Shown: positions 11,700 to 22,373 of the stretch, one piece after another
Position numbering within the stretch: position 1 is the stretch's first letter
Layout: every line of letters begins with the position of its first letter
Origin: Pterois miles
Lineage: Eukaryota > Chordata > Actinopteri > Perciformes > Scorpaenidae
Direction of reading: 5' to 3'
Assembly: GCA_947000775.1 (NCBI GenBank)
Contig: CAMQGK010000650.1
Location: 1,066,001-1,130,000, forward strand
Length of the DNA: 64,000 nucleotides
Translations under genes and position numbers: made by a program
The notes under the pieces: generated by a model
The model's input: the letters and a program-made list of their open reading frames with translations, nothing else
What the model was told of the DNA's origin: nothing
Database searches by the model: none

Positions 11700-11899
11700 A
11701 TGCGTATTTTACCCACTGCTGTTTTTGTTTGGGGTTTTGTAGGTTTGCTCTCAGGATCGGACAAGGTGAACACTCCACAGTTTCCACAGTCGACAGATGC
11801 TCATGCCAGAAGGGTAACTCACCCACGCAGAGGCCGACCTCAAACCTCAGCCTTACCTGCTCCTGACAGGCTGCAATCTGACTCCCACACCCACAGAAG
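11700..11899 (+). CDS. Candidate first exon of an unidentified secreted protein (weak)
   Basis: From the ATG at 11700 (G at -3), 66 codons run without a stop to 'cacagaag', followed by a donor-like 'gtgagg' (AAG|GTGAGG) at 11900. Residues 1-19 are hydrophobic (MRILPTAVFVWGFVGLLSG), like a signal peptide. The rest is polar and rich in Pro, Ser, His and Arg, with basic pairs (HARR, HPRRGR) that could suit propeptide processing. I do not recognise a family. The T/G-rich codons of the hydrophobic stretch also look like a polypyrimidine tract ending in 'ttttgtag' at 11742, so 11743-11899 could instead be an internal exon. It may equally be a chance frame. No second exon was found nearby. Confidence 0.22.
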
Positions 11900-12673
11900 G
11901 TGAGGCTTGGCTGGGTTCAGAGTACAAGTGGCACTGCCCATCTTTCCAGGGAGGATCCCTTCAGACACAACAATAACAAACATGCGCTCAGACAGAGGAG
12001 TATTATCTGTTGTTATTATTGGAGATAATTATGTCAGATAATTATATCTATTAGCTGTGTTGTGTCTTTTCAGCCAGTGTCAATATTATTTCAATCTCAG
12101 TCCTGAGCGTGCTGCACCCCATGGGAAAATACTGTGGGTCAGGTAAAGATGGGGTGTGAGGTGACCATGACGCAAGAGAGGCATATGGATTTTATTTATT
12201 TATGTGACAAGGCTCTAATAATAATAATAATTAAAAACACAGTGAGTATATTTGTACAGCAGGTTTAATGTATTTCTGAGCACTTCTGACCAAAAAAGAA
12301 AAATTTCATAATATAATTAATTGTTTAAGCAGGTATACTCAAGAAAAGCTATCATATATGTGGGTCAATGCGCTTTAATCCATTGCAGCATAAATGAAAC
12401 TCACATCTGTGTTTTTCCTAAATAGACACTGTTACCCAACATTCCCTGTTTCTGACTTTTGAGGGACCGTTTCACTCACAGAGGGCTTTTGTATGCTGCA
12501 GGTGTTGAGGTATATGAGGCTGTGCTTAGGAGTGTTTTATTCCTATGGGCCCCCTGAGGCCCCGAGGCCTGGTCCAAGAGAAAGACCAGAAGCTGTTTCA
12601 GCTTCCTCTACTGTTGTTTTGTATGGAACACGACTTCAAACACTGTACGTCAGAGCGCACGGCCAGCCACAGC
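11900..12673. other. No gene seen
   Basis: Unique-looking DNA with a short (TAA)n patch near 12215-12230. No recurrent repeat and no supported exon. Confidence 0.45.
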
Positions 12674-12820
12674 TACACACACACAACACAGCACACACAA
12701 CACAGCACACACAACACAGCACACACAACACACACAACACAGCACACACAACACAGCACACACAACACACACAACACAGCACACACAACACAACGCACAC
12801 AACACTACACATACACACTG
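12674..12820 (+). repeat. AC-rich minisatellite (acacacaacacagc units)
   Basis: Units of about 14 bp, 'acacacaacacagc', alternate with shorter 'acacacaacac' units over ~145 bp. All frames stay open, giving spurious HNTAHTTQHT and VLCVLCCVC frames on the two strands. Confidence 0.9.
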
Positions 12821-12938
12821 TATGTTTCGGTCTCTTATTACACAGAATTGAATTCCTCTTTCTGCTGTACTTTCTAAAAATACATTTATAGAAATAGAGA
12901 TGTTAGATAGATACATAGAAATGTTAACATGGCCGTAC

Positions 12939-12939
12939 G

Positions 12940-13012
<73 letters not shown>
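12939..13012 (+). repeat. (TA)n-(AG)n compound microsatellite
   Basis: A short 'tatatata' run precedes about 64 bp of uninterrupted AG (12949-13012). The plus strand is purine-only here, so triplex (H-DNA) formation is possible in principle. Confidence 0.95.
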
Positions 13013-13013
<1 letters not shown>

Positions 13014-13205
13014 CAGTGATAGTTAATAAAGTTGTATGTATTAGGGCCTATTAGGGAAAGGGAAGTTTGGGGTCCCCTCCTGGAGCTGTTGCCACGGTAA
13101 CCCGACCCCAGATAAGAGGTTGAAGATGAGCCATGAGATGAGTATTAGGGCCTGTGTGCTGGGTAAGCTTATTGTCCCATATTATATTAGCAGTATCTCA
13201 TCTCC

Positions 13206-13320
13206 AAATGGTGGAAAAAGTATTATTTTTAGTACTAAAGGCAGTAACACAAATATAAAAGTACATTAAAATAGTGTATGTAAAAGTCCTGCAATCAAAT
13301 AAGTCCAATAAGTCAGTAAA
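13206..13320 (+). mobile_element. hAT-like 'GTGGAAAAAGTA' element fragment
   Basis: 'atggtggaaaaagtattatt' followed by 'agtactaaaggcagtaacac' and 'aaaagtcctgcaatcaa' matches the right-end type at 52850-52945 (minus) and the fragment at 23776. Such CAGTGGTGGAA-ended repeats are common in teleosts and their ends resemble hAT termini. Confidence 0.5.
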
Positions 13321-13369
13321 AAAAGGTATTCTTGTTTTTTGTGCGTTCTACAAATGTCCAGCCACACAT

Positions 13370-13700
13370 GTGGTTTTCCGTACGTCACATTCATACAGTC
13401 TTTAAAAAAAAAATCCATCTTTAAAGGAAGCAATTTGGTTAGGTTTAGGAAAATATTGTGGTTTGAAAGTGGTGTCACTTATGTGCAGAAGTTACGAGAT
13501 AAATAAATCAGTACTGACTTCTGGTCCTTTTGGACCCACCCGTCCACCCCGACCTCCTCCTTACACGGACTTTATCACTCTTTATACTTCTTGTTTCACG
13601 ATTACGTTGATTACATACAAATTTTGTGGGTTATATATGAACTGTTATATTACATTATATTAGTGTATGAGAACAGCCTGAAGAAGTATAGCACACAGTA
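13370..13700 (+). mobile_element. Family A dispersed repeat
   Basis: Blocks in order: 'ggttaggtttaggaaaatat', 'tgtggtttgaaagtggtgtc', 'gacttctggtcc', 'acccgtccaccccgacctcc', 'tccttacacggacttt', 'atcactctttatacttc', 'ttgtgggttatatatgaac' and 'gagaacagcctg'. This is the clearest 3' half of family A in the window. Confidence 0.7.
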
Positions 13701-13778
13701 AAGTTTCATAAAAGTCAAACCTTTTCATTATGCATTACTGATAGTTTTTTTTATTATAATATATTATTGGATTATAGT

Positions 13779-14150
13779 GGGGCTGCACGGTGGTGCAGTG
13801 GTTAGCGCTGTTGCATCACAGCAAGAGGGTCACAGGTTTGATTCCGGCTTGGGACTCTCGATTCCGGCTTGGGCTTGAGTTTGCATGTTCTCCCTGTGTA
13901 AGCGTGGGTTTTCTCCGGGTACTCCGGCTTCCTCCCACAGTCCAAAGACATGCTGTTTAGGTTAATTGATGACTCTAAATTGCCCGTAGGTGTAAATGTG
14001 AGCGTGAATGGTTGTCTGTCTCTATGTGCCCTGCGATGGACTGGCGACCTGTCCAGGGTGAACCCCGCCTTCGCCCAATGCCAGCTGGGATCAGCTCCAG
14101 CCTCCCCGCGACCCCTAACGGGATAAGCGGTTGATGATGGATGGATGGAT
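13779..14150 (+). mobile_element. ATGG-tailed tRNA-SINE, full length
   Basis: The head has an A-box-like 'tggtgcagtggttagcgc' (about 13791-13808) and a B-box-like 'aggtttgattcc' (about 13834-13845). The body follows the shared order ('gcatgttctccctgtg', 'cctcccacagtcca', 'aattgatgactctaaattgc', 'gtctgtctctatgtgccctg', 'cccaatgccagctgggatc') and ends in (GATG)n at about 14134-14150. Flanks 'ggattatag' (13769) and 'ggattactag' (14147) may be a decayed target duplication. A 20-bp direct duplication (13840-13859) lies just after the B box. Confidence 0.85.
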
Positions 14151-14374
14151 TACTAGGGCATTAGCATTTTAATGAAGCTAAATGTTACTGTTTTTAACAC
14201 TGTTAGGCAGTTTAATCTATAATAATATCATATTCAACAAGATCATAATTTCAGATCTTCACAAAGATGATGTTTTGAGTGTACGTCTGTAAAGTAGCTA
14301 TAACTGTCAAATTAATGCAGTGTCATAAAAAGTAAAATTAATATTTTCCTTGGAAAATATTTCAGTCATTTATT

Positions 14375-14560
14375 CGTCTTTTCTTAAACCTAACTAAAGA
14401 GTTTTGTTGCCTGAACCTAACCACGTTATTTTCTGTGAAGACGAATGATTATTTTGAAGACTACGCATGTAACGACATTCATAGGAAAACACGTGAAAAA
14501 TGAGGAATAACTTGAACCATTGTACGAGGAAACATTGGTCTATGTGCTCTATAATCCTGG
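14375..14560 (-). mobile_element. Family A fragment, minus strand
   Basis: 'cttaaacctaactaaagag', 'ttttgttgcctgaacctaac', 'aggaaaacacgtgaaaaatg' and 'gtacgaggaaac' are the reverse complement of the family A core plus its 'catttttcatgtgttttcc' block (compare 7650). Confidence 0.6.
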
Positions 14561-15345
14561 AGTAATATCCTACACTTCCTATACTTTTTCAAGTCTGAGG
14601 TTTCTCTTCATCCCTCTCACAGAAGGAAATACAAAATAATTTTTCAATTTCAGCAGAAGTTTTAGAACCAAAAACAAAACAAAACAAAACACACCAACAG
14701 TCCCAAACGGTTGCTGCATTTGAAAGATGATCGCTTGGCTGTAAGTATAAAATGGGTTACTGAGTTATCTCACAGACCATGTCTTACTTTATTCTATTTT
14801 GAAGATACAGAAACTTTAGAATACAGTTTGTGGAGAACAAAATCCCTCAAGAATAGTTTGTGCTATATATAATATAGCAGAAATTAGTTAAACTTAGAGT
14901 GATGATATACAATACAGTGTGTAAAATTAGACTATAGCACCAAATGGAGTCAAGCCAACAGGTAGAGCAGCAGAGCAGAGAGCTCCCAGTATGGATTGTG
15001 TTAGCGTCTCTAAAGCCCCTGGAGCCACAACACTGACCTTTCCTGTTATGGAAATGTACTGCAGGCTGTTCTAGGCCCGCAGCCACACGCTGCTTGTTTG
15101 AATGGCCACACAGGCCCCCTTCTGCTGCCTGCCTCTTTCCTGAAGACTGCTTTTACTGTTGGAGCCGCTTTGTGAACGCACCGTTGTGGAGCATTGTTCA
15201 ACAGAATGGGCACAGTGTGTTCCCTTTTTATGTTATTCTGTCTTTATTTTGGCAACCTTTAACTCGACTGCGTGGTGGTACAATTGCGTGGAAATTTGTA
15301 CTCTGACCTCTTCATAATAATCCCATGAAGATTGTCCACTCAGGC
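14561..15345. other. No gene seen
   Basis: Contains a short AAAAC repeat at about 14672-14692 and otherwise unique-looking DNA. Open frames at 14847-15086 and 15094-15306 have no domain. Confidence 0.4.
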
Positions 15346-15790
15346 CAATCATCAGAAAAAATGTTGGTATTTTACATTTTTACAAACCACGGGATACTTT
15401 GAATGTCGACATTTCTGAACCAGAAATATGTTTCACATCAGCCTCATATCACGCTTGCAGAAAGGCACAATGCCACATGGTTAACGTAGTGTAACAATGC
15501 AGCGTAACAAGGCAATGTAACAATGCAACAACAATATAGTGTAATAATGTAGCTTAACAGCGTAGCATAACAAGGCAATGTAACAACGTAGCGTAACAAT
15601 ACGTTTTTACCGTTAAACAGTTAACATCATGGTTGGGTTTAAAAGTATATAATTGTAAAATATGTACTAAAACAATGTAAGATAACGATGGAAAATGGCA
15701 CAGCTGTCACTAATATCACTTCAAAATAATTTAACAACACTTTGTATCACAAACACCGGTCTCCTAGTTGAAAGTCCTGACTTTGTTGGA
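15346..15790 (+). mobile_element. Family A element with internal tandem expansion
   Basis: The head 'aaaaaatgttggtatt', 'ctttgaatgtcgacatttct', 'atatgtttcacatcagcctc' and 'atatcacgcttgcagaaagg' matches the elements at 3693 and 20546. After a degenerate tandem block (15484-15611) the 3' half follows: 'aacatcatggttgggttt', 'aaacaccggtctcctagttg', 'aaagtcctgac'. Confidence 0.65.
15484..15611 (+). repeat. Degenerate 'gtagcgtaacaa' minisatellite
   Basis: About ten imperfect units of the type 'acgtagtgtaacaatgc', 'agcgtaacaaggcaat', 'gtagcataacaaggc', spaced 12-17 bp apart inside a family A copy. Other copies have only one or two units at this place. Confidence 0.7.
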
Positions 15791-17948
15791 CTCTCACAGC
15801 CACCATAAGCAGTCTTTCTCACTGTTTATTCTACATCACTAGCTGAGCGTAGTCTATTCATGCTGATTCATGTATATTACAGTCAGTACAGACTACATGG
15901 CAAACACGACACGCCATAAGCAAGTCAGTTCATTTGTGATTCCAAACCAAAAACATAGCAGAGCGTAGAGAGACCACTTGTTGTCTTACAGTTAACTCCA
16001 TGCTGCTCGCCGCCCGTCACAGAGCCTCCCTCTCTCTCCCGTCCGTCACTGTGATTAGAGGCTAAACTGGGCCAAATGAAGTGACATGTTTTGCTTTGCA
16101 AAGAAAACAGAGCTGTGTTAATCCTCGCGTGTGGAGTTGTGTGAGCGTCGGAGGAGCAGGGGGCTCACGCTGCACACTGGGTCAGCAGTGATGCAGCGCT
16201 GCGCCCTGTCCGCCATCATCTGGACTTTCCATATGTGATGTGATTAGAAAGCAATTTGCTCCTTGACAGTCTGAGCCAAGAAAAACACCTGCTTTATTAA
16301 AACAAAACAAATTACCCCATTTAGCCCCAAAGACACTGAACTGCGTGGTTTAGCGGGCTGAATACATCACATGGATGGATTATTATAAACAAATGGAGGC
16401 TTTAGGAGTAAATCAGAGTACAGTGAACATGATCCTTATTGTGACGTATGGCAGCACTCCACCAAAATCTCCAGTATTTTTGTTTAACCTGCAATCTGGA
16501 CTGAAAGGCTTAACAAAACACAGCTGAACATGTGGGGATTATCAGAAGTATTGTAATTACAGAGCAAGTGATCCACTTTAGATAAACTTTGTATGTCTCA
16601 CAGTATTTACATGTACTGTACTGTGTGGCCTCTTCATCTTCAGTTTTTATTTAAGTAGTTTTTAAAGTTTCACCTTGTGTCATACTGTGTTAAGTATTGA
16701 TTCTCCAAAGCTCTGGTAGAAACCAAGCTTTCTGAATAGTATCATAATGTCAATGTCACATCATTTAGAAATGAATCAGATTGTACTCAAGGGAATTACA
16801 CTGTGCAGGGTTACATAAAAAACAAGCGACCTTGTAAAAATAAATACCTCTGGATTGATGTGGCTGAAGCGTCAGAGAAATTTACCAACATGTTTTGTGT
16901 GAATAGGAGATTTTAAAGACAACAATTTTAGCTATGAGGTTTGACCACAAGAAAGCAGGTAGGGGGGATTATACAGTGTGACGTAAACACAGATCAGTCC
17001 CTCAGTGCTGGTAAAAATAGATTTAACAAACATTCACCAATAGGAACTTGCATTACATTTGACTTGAAATATCCTAGAAATGCCAATGCAGCTTAGCTCT
17101 ACTTAGACGTGTGAAGCGTCCCATTGTGAGGACGTTTGTTCCCCCGCAAGCCCTCAGAGAACAGTAATCGCCTTGCCAGTGTTTGTGAGATGTTAGCATA
17201 GCATAGCGTGGCTTAGCATTAGATTCACATTGTTTATGATTTGTCAGAGAAACAAGGCAAGGCATGATAGTCGCTAAGCTATTGGGATGCCCTTTCAGTT
17301 TTGGCATTTTGTGCAGTTTCAGATGCTTCCTGTATACAATGAGGCCTTTTCATACAATTGTTACACCAGTAAATCTCGGCTGAATGTGTGTTTGACTCAG
17401 AAATCTGAACGCAATTTCCCTTTTGGGCTTCAACAGAAATCTGTGTTAGAATCTGTAATTTTTCAGCGTTGCAACCACCTTGAAATACCTTCAAGCATGA
17501 CCGTGGTCTTCTGTAGAAACCAAAGAGCCAGCGGCGTTATCTCCCCTCAGGGTTACCCCCGTCTGTTTGGCTTGATCTTCGGATGAAGTTCTGTAAAATG
17601 AAAGAACAACAGTATTTCTGTGTAACTCAGTGTTTCAGAGAAACTTTTTCACTTCCATGTGCAAAGTCACAGACATTCTTCTCTGTTTTTTATGCTTCAC
17701 TGGAAGCATTTCTGTCTGGCTCCTCTCGGTGGTGGAAGTTTCTCCTTCATTCACTCTCTCTTCTGCAAAGCTGCTGTTAATTCATTCAGCTTTAGACGTC
17801 CCCTCAGTGTCTCTGGCTGAATGGCTGGGTTTTTCTATATTTTCTGTGATTGTAGCCTGTGTAGGATGCAACGGGAGAACGGCCAAAAGCAGCTTCCCTG
17901 ACTTTTTATTGTATTATTATCTTATTGTATTGTTTTGTTTTCATGCAT
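15791..17948. other. No gene seen; low-repeat stretch
   Basis: No recurrent family recognised. 16060-16350 is free of simple repeats and could be a regulatory or conserved non-coding element; this cannot be judged from one genome. Open frames at 17287-17586 and 17630-17995 have no domain. Confidence 0.4.
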
Positions 17949-18001
17949 TTGTTATTATGTTTTCTGGTTGCATGTACGTCAACCAGAAAACATAATAACA
18001 A
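17949..18001. repeat. Perfect 22-bp-arm inverted repeat (hairpin)
   Basis: Arms at 17949-17970 and 17980-18001 are exact reverse complements, with a 9-bp loop 'catgtacgt'. Directly after comes 'cctaaccctaaccctccc', two and a half units of the CCCTAA telomere repeat. It could be a young palindromic duplication, a MITE end or an RNA hairpin; no function can be assigned. Confidence 0.9.
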
Positions 18002-18029
18002 TCCTAACCCTAACCCTCCCATTCTTGTG

Positions 18030-18660
18030 AATGTGATATCTCAGGAACACCTTGAGGGAATTTCTTTAAGTTTGGCACTTGGACTCAAAGATGAACTGAT
18101 TAGATTTTGGCAGTCAAAGGTCAATGTCCATCCATCCATTGTCAACCGTTTATCCCGTTAGGGGCCGCGGGGGGCTGGAGCTGATCCCAGCTGGCATTGG
18201 GCAAAGGCGAGGTTCACCCTGGACAGGTCGCCGGTCCATCACAGGGCACATAGAGACAGACAACATATAGACAGACAATCATTCACGCTCACATCCACAC
18301 CTACGGGCAATTTAGAGTCATCAATTAACCTAAACAGCATGTCTTTGGACTGTGGGAGGAAGCCGGAGTACCCGGAGAGAACCCACGCTTACACAGGGAG
18401 AACATGCAAACTCCACACAGAGGAGTCCCAAGCCGGTTTTGAACCTGCAACCCTCTTGCTGTGAGGTGAGAGTGCTAACCACTGCAGCCCTCAAAGGTCA
18501 ATGTGATCTTACAAACTAATTTTTGGCCATAACTCAAGAAGTCATTTGCTAGTTTTGACAATTTCACATGTCTACGAAGACAAAGTGATGATATTGTGGA
18601 CAGATATGGATATAAACTGCAACTTCACTGGTTGGCGGAGGCATCCAACCGCAAGATGGT
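18030..18660 (+). mobile_element. Dispersed repeat interrupted by a SINE
   Basis: The left part ('ctcaggaacaccttgaggga', 'tttggcacttggactcaaag', 'gcagtcaaaggtcaatgt') and the right part ('ttggccataactcaagaagt', 'tggacagatatggatataaa', 'tcactggttggcggaggcat') are halves of one common teleost repeat. They are separated only by the SINE at 18128-18490 and its target duplication. The end 'ttggcggagg' resembles the end of the TIR element at 10560. Confidence 0.6.
18114..18504 (-). mobile_element. ATGG-tailed tRNA-SINE with 14-bp TSD
   Basis: The minus-strand element (18128-18490) starts at the CCAT-repeat tail, runs through the whole body ('cccagctggcattgggc', 'gtcgccggtccatcacaggg', 'ttggactgtgggaggaagcc') and reaches the head ('gctaaccactgcagccc'), slightly shortened at the tRNA end. 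The direct repeat 'tcaaaggtcaatgt' at 18114-18127 and 18491-18504 flanks it exactly. It is inserted in an older repeat (18030-18660). Confidence 0.9.
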
Positions 18661-19084
18661 AATTCCAGTTTTTAGCAAATTGTCAGCATTCTAGCTTGCC
18701 ATGTTTCTGAGCCAGACATTCATCGCAGTGTTGTTTACTTCCCTTTTTTTGAATCATGAGCCCATGAAAGCCTGCTTTCTGATCCCTTTGTTGCTACAGA
18801 CCGAACTACTCAGACTAATGCTCTCTTTCCAAAACAAGCAAATTCCTTTTTCTTCCCCCTAAATTTAATTTTGGAATTTGCATCTTGTTTAAATTTACAG
18901 GTGAGGCAGTAAAAAAAAGTAGTAAAAGTGATAGTAATAGTAAAAGTGTCTATGAAATATTAAAAGTATGGGAACAGTAAAGAAAATTATGATCAGGGAA
19001 TAATGATAATAGACTTTTCCTCTTCCAGTAAATCAATTAGTATATTAGTATAATAGTAGCATTATTTATTTGTCAGACCAATGA
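18661..19084. other. No gene seen
   Basis: A/T-rich DNA with short 'agtaaaagt' repeats near 18910-18960. No gene or named repeat. Confidence 0.4.
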
Positions 19085-19480
19085 AATCCACATCAAGACT
19101 AGGAGTCTAAAGACATGCAAGCAGCTCTGTGAGGCTACATTTAGGTACTGCAGAGCTTTGTGCTAAATGTTGTGATCAGCATGCTAACATGCTGATGTTT
19201 ACCATGTTAGTTTAGCATGTTAACATGCTAACATGTTTAAAAAAAAAACAGCTGAGGCTAATAGGAATGGCATTAGCTTAGCAGGTACTTGATCACAGAC
19301 CAAAGTATTTCACAAATACTTACAAATTAAAAGTTTGACCTGATGGTGTTACTAGTGCAAACGTCAGGGGATCACTTAAGTCAGATTCATCCTCTGGGGA
19401 CCATGGATGGCAGTCCATCAAATAGTTGCATGACTAAAAAGTGTAAAATTATTCAGACCACATTCCCTTTAACAACGCAG
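19085..19480 (+). mobile_element. Family H ('catgctaacatg') dispersed repeat
   Basis: Ordered blocks: 'aagactaggagtctaaagac', 'agctctgtgaggctacattt', 'atgctaacatgctgatgttt', 'cagctgaggctaataggaat', 'acgtcaggggatcacttaag' and 'ggcagtccatcaaatagtt'. The same order recurs at 29890-30250 and, reversed, at 36835 and 38425. Its interior is full of 'catgctaacatg' units. Confidence 0.65.
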
Positions 19481-19978
19481 CAGTGTGTTTGTAAAAGTAA
19501 GACAAACTTCTGTCTCCCTGTTTTCAAATTACTTAGCCGACCAAATATAGTACACATCTGCTGCTAACGCTCACATCTTAATGTCTGTTAAGAATATCAG
19601 CTGTAGATCAGTGTTTGACACAGTTTGACCATGAGTTGAATTTAGCAACCACTCAGGATTATATGAAAAATGACCCGAGGTGTTCTGTGGAGACAAACTG
19701 GCCAAGTTTACCAGCTATACAAGGGTTTCAGGCAGACAATTGTCAGGAGCGCTACTCCCACAACTTGGTTTTCCAGTATTTAGTAGTTTCACAGTGACGA
19801 CTCCAAGCCAACGGTAAGCAGGGATTTGTTTTTTGTTTTTTTTCGAAGAGTTGGCCTACTTACGCCGAGAACACAAAAGTCTAAATCTGTTCTTTCAGTG
19901 CCGCTCACCGTCGCAGACAAACAGACAGACAAGATTCCAGCACTGGTGCCAGCCACAATAACGTGTGCGTGTGCATGT

Positions 19979-20000
19979 ACGTGTGTGTGTGTGTGTGTCT
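19979..20000 (+). repeat. (GT)n microsatellite
   Basis: About 20 bp of GT in a wider GT/GC-alternating patch (19962-20015). Confidence 0.85.
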
Positions 20001-20329
20001 GTGTCAGCATGTGTGCATTTTTGGACTGAAGATGGAGGGTAGTGAGTTCAGAGGAGGAGAGCGGTCGGGTGAAAGAAAAGAGAGATGAAGCAGATGCTAT
20101 TACTCAGTTGGGGCAACGTTAACCGTGGGTGGTGCCAAGAGGCAGCAGCCGTTGGCACGGGACTAACAAATGTGTATGTGTGTGTGAGTGAGTGTAATTA
20201 CAAATGGTGGTGGGGGGGGGGGTTGTCTCAGTATTGCATTAGCTGTGCCCTTATAAAGACGGGAGCAGGATATACTGTTCTCATACTGAAATGCCATATT
20301 AAACAAACACCAAGCAGTGGGTGGTGAGA

Positions 20330-20331
<2 letters not shown>

Positions 20332-20369
<38 letters not shown>
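20332..20369 (+). repeat. (GT)n microsatellite
   Basis: 38 bp of uninterrupted GT. Confidence 0.95.
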
Positions 20370-20371
<2 letters not shown>

Positions 20372-20545
20372 GGAGATGGTGTCTTTCTCTGTGTGAGGCC
20401 TTTACGGGCTTTAGGAGCTGGAAGACCGCAGTCCTCTTGATGTAAAAATAGACTGTATATACTTACAGTCTCTATACGCTCTGTGTAGACATTCAAGCCC
20501 AATTACCTCCTGTGTGCACAAAAGAGAAGTCCATCTCAACTCAAT

Positions 20546-20910
20546 CACTCGATAAAAAATGTTGCCATTGTATGTTTCAGCAAAACCAGGGGACACGCTG
20601 AATGTCAGCGTTTCTGAACTGAAGTTTCACAAATACGTTTCATATTAGCCTTGTATTACGCATGCAGAAATGCATGATGCCACATGAGTAACACTGTGAA
20701 ATGTTTGTTTAGGGTTAGGCAACAAAACTACTTGATTGTGATTAGAAAGAAATCATGATATAACAATGCAATTTTCTTTCTTATTTGTTCTTATTGTTCC
20801 TCTTCCTGTCTTACATAACATTACAAAACAAGTGTAAAAAATGTAACGAGCGTATAGTCAACATTTACTTTTGGTTGCACGCAGAACACAAACAACGGTC
20901 CCTTTGGTGG
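20546..20910 (+). mobile_element. Family A element
   Basis: The head 'aaaaaatgttgccattg', 'cacgctgaatgtcagcgttt', 'aatacgtttcatattagcct' and 'gcatgcagaaatgcatgatg' matches 3693 and 15346. The core 'agggttaggcaacaaaac' follows at about 20711, then 'acaaacaacggtccctt'. No right inverted end is evident. Confidence 0.6.
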
Positions 20911-20959
20911 AAGCATGGATGTATGAAGGCCAGCTCTGTGAGCTCCGTCAGCTCAGTAG

Positions 20960-21375
20960 CACGTGAAGCCAAAATGGCACCATTGCCGAGTGATGAAGTA
21001 CCCAGATCTACCGCATCCATTGAGCCCATTGACTCCGCCTAACAGCCCGCGGCTCATTCATATGAACGGAGGGAGGAAAATAACACTGGAATTTGATTTA
21101 GCTAAAAATAAATTACCTGTCAAGTTACAGACGTCTCTTCTCCAATGTAAGTCTATGGGGAAAAGTCCTCTTGGTCCCAATGGCATCACGTAACGGACAC
21201 AGAAGTTGTAGTACCGCCGTTTGGCCACGACAAAAAGTTGCTTCAAAGCCTGCCGCTCTTCCTGGGGGTTTGGATGAAAGTCTTTGCTCTTTATCGTTCG
21301 TTGTACGACGTCTCTTGCTCTGAATGAATGCCAACATTTTTTCCTGGCAACTGGGTTGTCCATCTTGAGTTGACT
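20960..21375 (+). mobile_element. Family B dispersed repeat
   Basis: 'gtgaagccaaaatggcacca', 'ccgcatccattgagcccat', 'tctatggggaaaagtcctct', 'tggtcccaatggcatcacgt', 'ccgtttggccacgac' and 'gttgcttcaaagcctg'. The same order is at 60105-60560 with more divergence. Open frames across it on both strands are not protein-like. Confidence 0.6.
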
Positions 21376-22015
21376 GTCTGTCTGTCTTAAATTCGTTTAA
21401 TACAGAAGTAGTCAATGACTGGCTCTGACCAAAAGCAGCCTGATTTCATGCTGCATGTCGCAGGTTTGTTACCTGGCTGAGGTGTCTCACTGTGGCTATT
21501 CCCTCTTGTTCCATCACTCCCTGCAATATTTAAAACTGATCCACTCTCATGATCAAAAGCATATGAAATAATATCTTGTTTATGCCATGTTTTTGATTCA
21601 CGCTAACCTCAGAAACAAATACATCCTGTGACTCCTTCACAGTTAAAGCCACCTCATGTTTTGCCAGAATGTTTTCAATGTGAACTCACAGTAAGAAATG
21701 TTTGGTTTGCATTATCAGTGACTTAATGCAGCTCCGATACAGCTGTGGAAGATTAAACAGTAAAAAGTGGGGCTGTTATAATTTAGATGAAATTATAAAC
21801 AGTAAGCGTTGGATTATTTGCATGCTTTGTTTCCTGTGAGGGAGGAGGAGGACTCTGTCACTAACAACGAAAGCTTATATATAGAGAGAGATCATTATTG
21901 ATTGTAAATGCTTTGTAGAAACATACATTTTTTTATAAAATTTTCAGAAAATTTTTATCAAGAATTATGACTTTTAAATTTGCTCAAGTAATGTTATAAA
22001 AAGTGGCATGTATGT
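21376..22015. other. No gene seen
   Basis: No recurrent repeat except a short 'tatatatagagagag' patch near 21877. No supported exon. Confidence 0.4.
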
Positions 22016-22373
22016 TGGAGTAGGGCTGCACAGCGGTGCAGTGGTTAGCGCTGTTGCCTCACACCAACATAGTTGCAGGTTTGAATCTGGCTTTGGGCCC
22101 TTCTGTGTGGACTTTGCATGTTCTCCCTGTGTTAGTGTGGGTTTCCTCCAGGTTCTCTGGTTTCCTCCCACAGTGCAAAGATATGCAGGTTAACTGATGA
22201 ATCTAAATTGCCCATAGGTGTGAATGTGAGCGTGAATGGTTGTCTGTCTCTATGTGCCCTGTGATATACTGTCAGCCTGTCCAGGTTGTACCCCACCTTC
22301 ACCCAATGCCATCTGGGATCCCCCCAACCCCATCCCCATGATGGATAGATGGATGGATGGATGTGGAGTAGGG
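22016..22373 (+). mobile_element. ATGG-tailed tRNA-SINE with 10-bp TSD
   Basis: The element (22026-22363) has an A-box-like 'cggtgcagtggttagcgc' and a B-box-like 'aggtttgaatctgg', then the common body and a (GGAT)n tail at about 22341-22363. The direct repeat 'tggagtaggg' occurs at 22016-22025 and 22364-22373. Several diagnostic CpGs have decayed, as in an older insertion. Confidence 0.88.

Larger units (their letters stand above)
19481..20545. other. No gene seen; two GT microsatellites
   Basis: Otherwise unique-looking. A 'ttctttcag' acceptor-like site near 19898 is followed by a short open stretch that ends in the GT tract; I do not regard it as an exon. An 11-G run lies at 20212-20222. 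Confidence 0.4.

Noticed and set aside
13779..13850. tRNA gene
   Set aside because: A and B boxes belong to a SINE head with a shared body and tail; no cloverleaf could be drawn. The same applies at 10391, 22026 and 52265.
15484..15611. CRISPR array
   Set aside because: The units are degenerate, have no unique spacers and lie in eukaryotic repeat DNA.
17998..18018. Interstitial telomere array
   Set aside because: Only two and a half CCCTAA units are present; noted with the hairpin but too short to call as an array.
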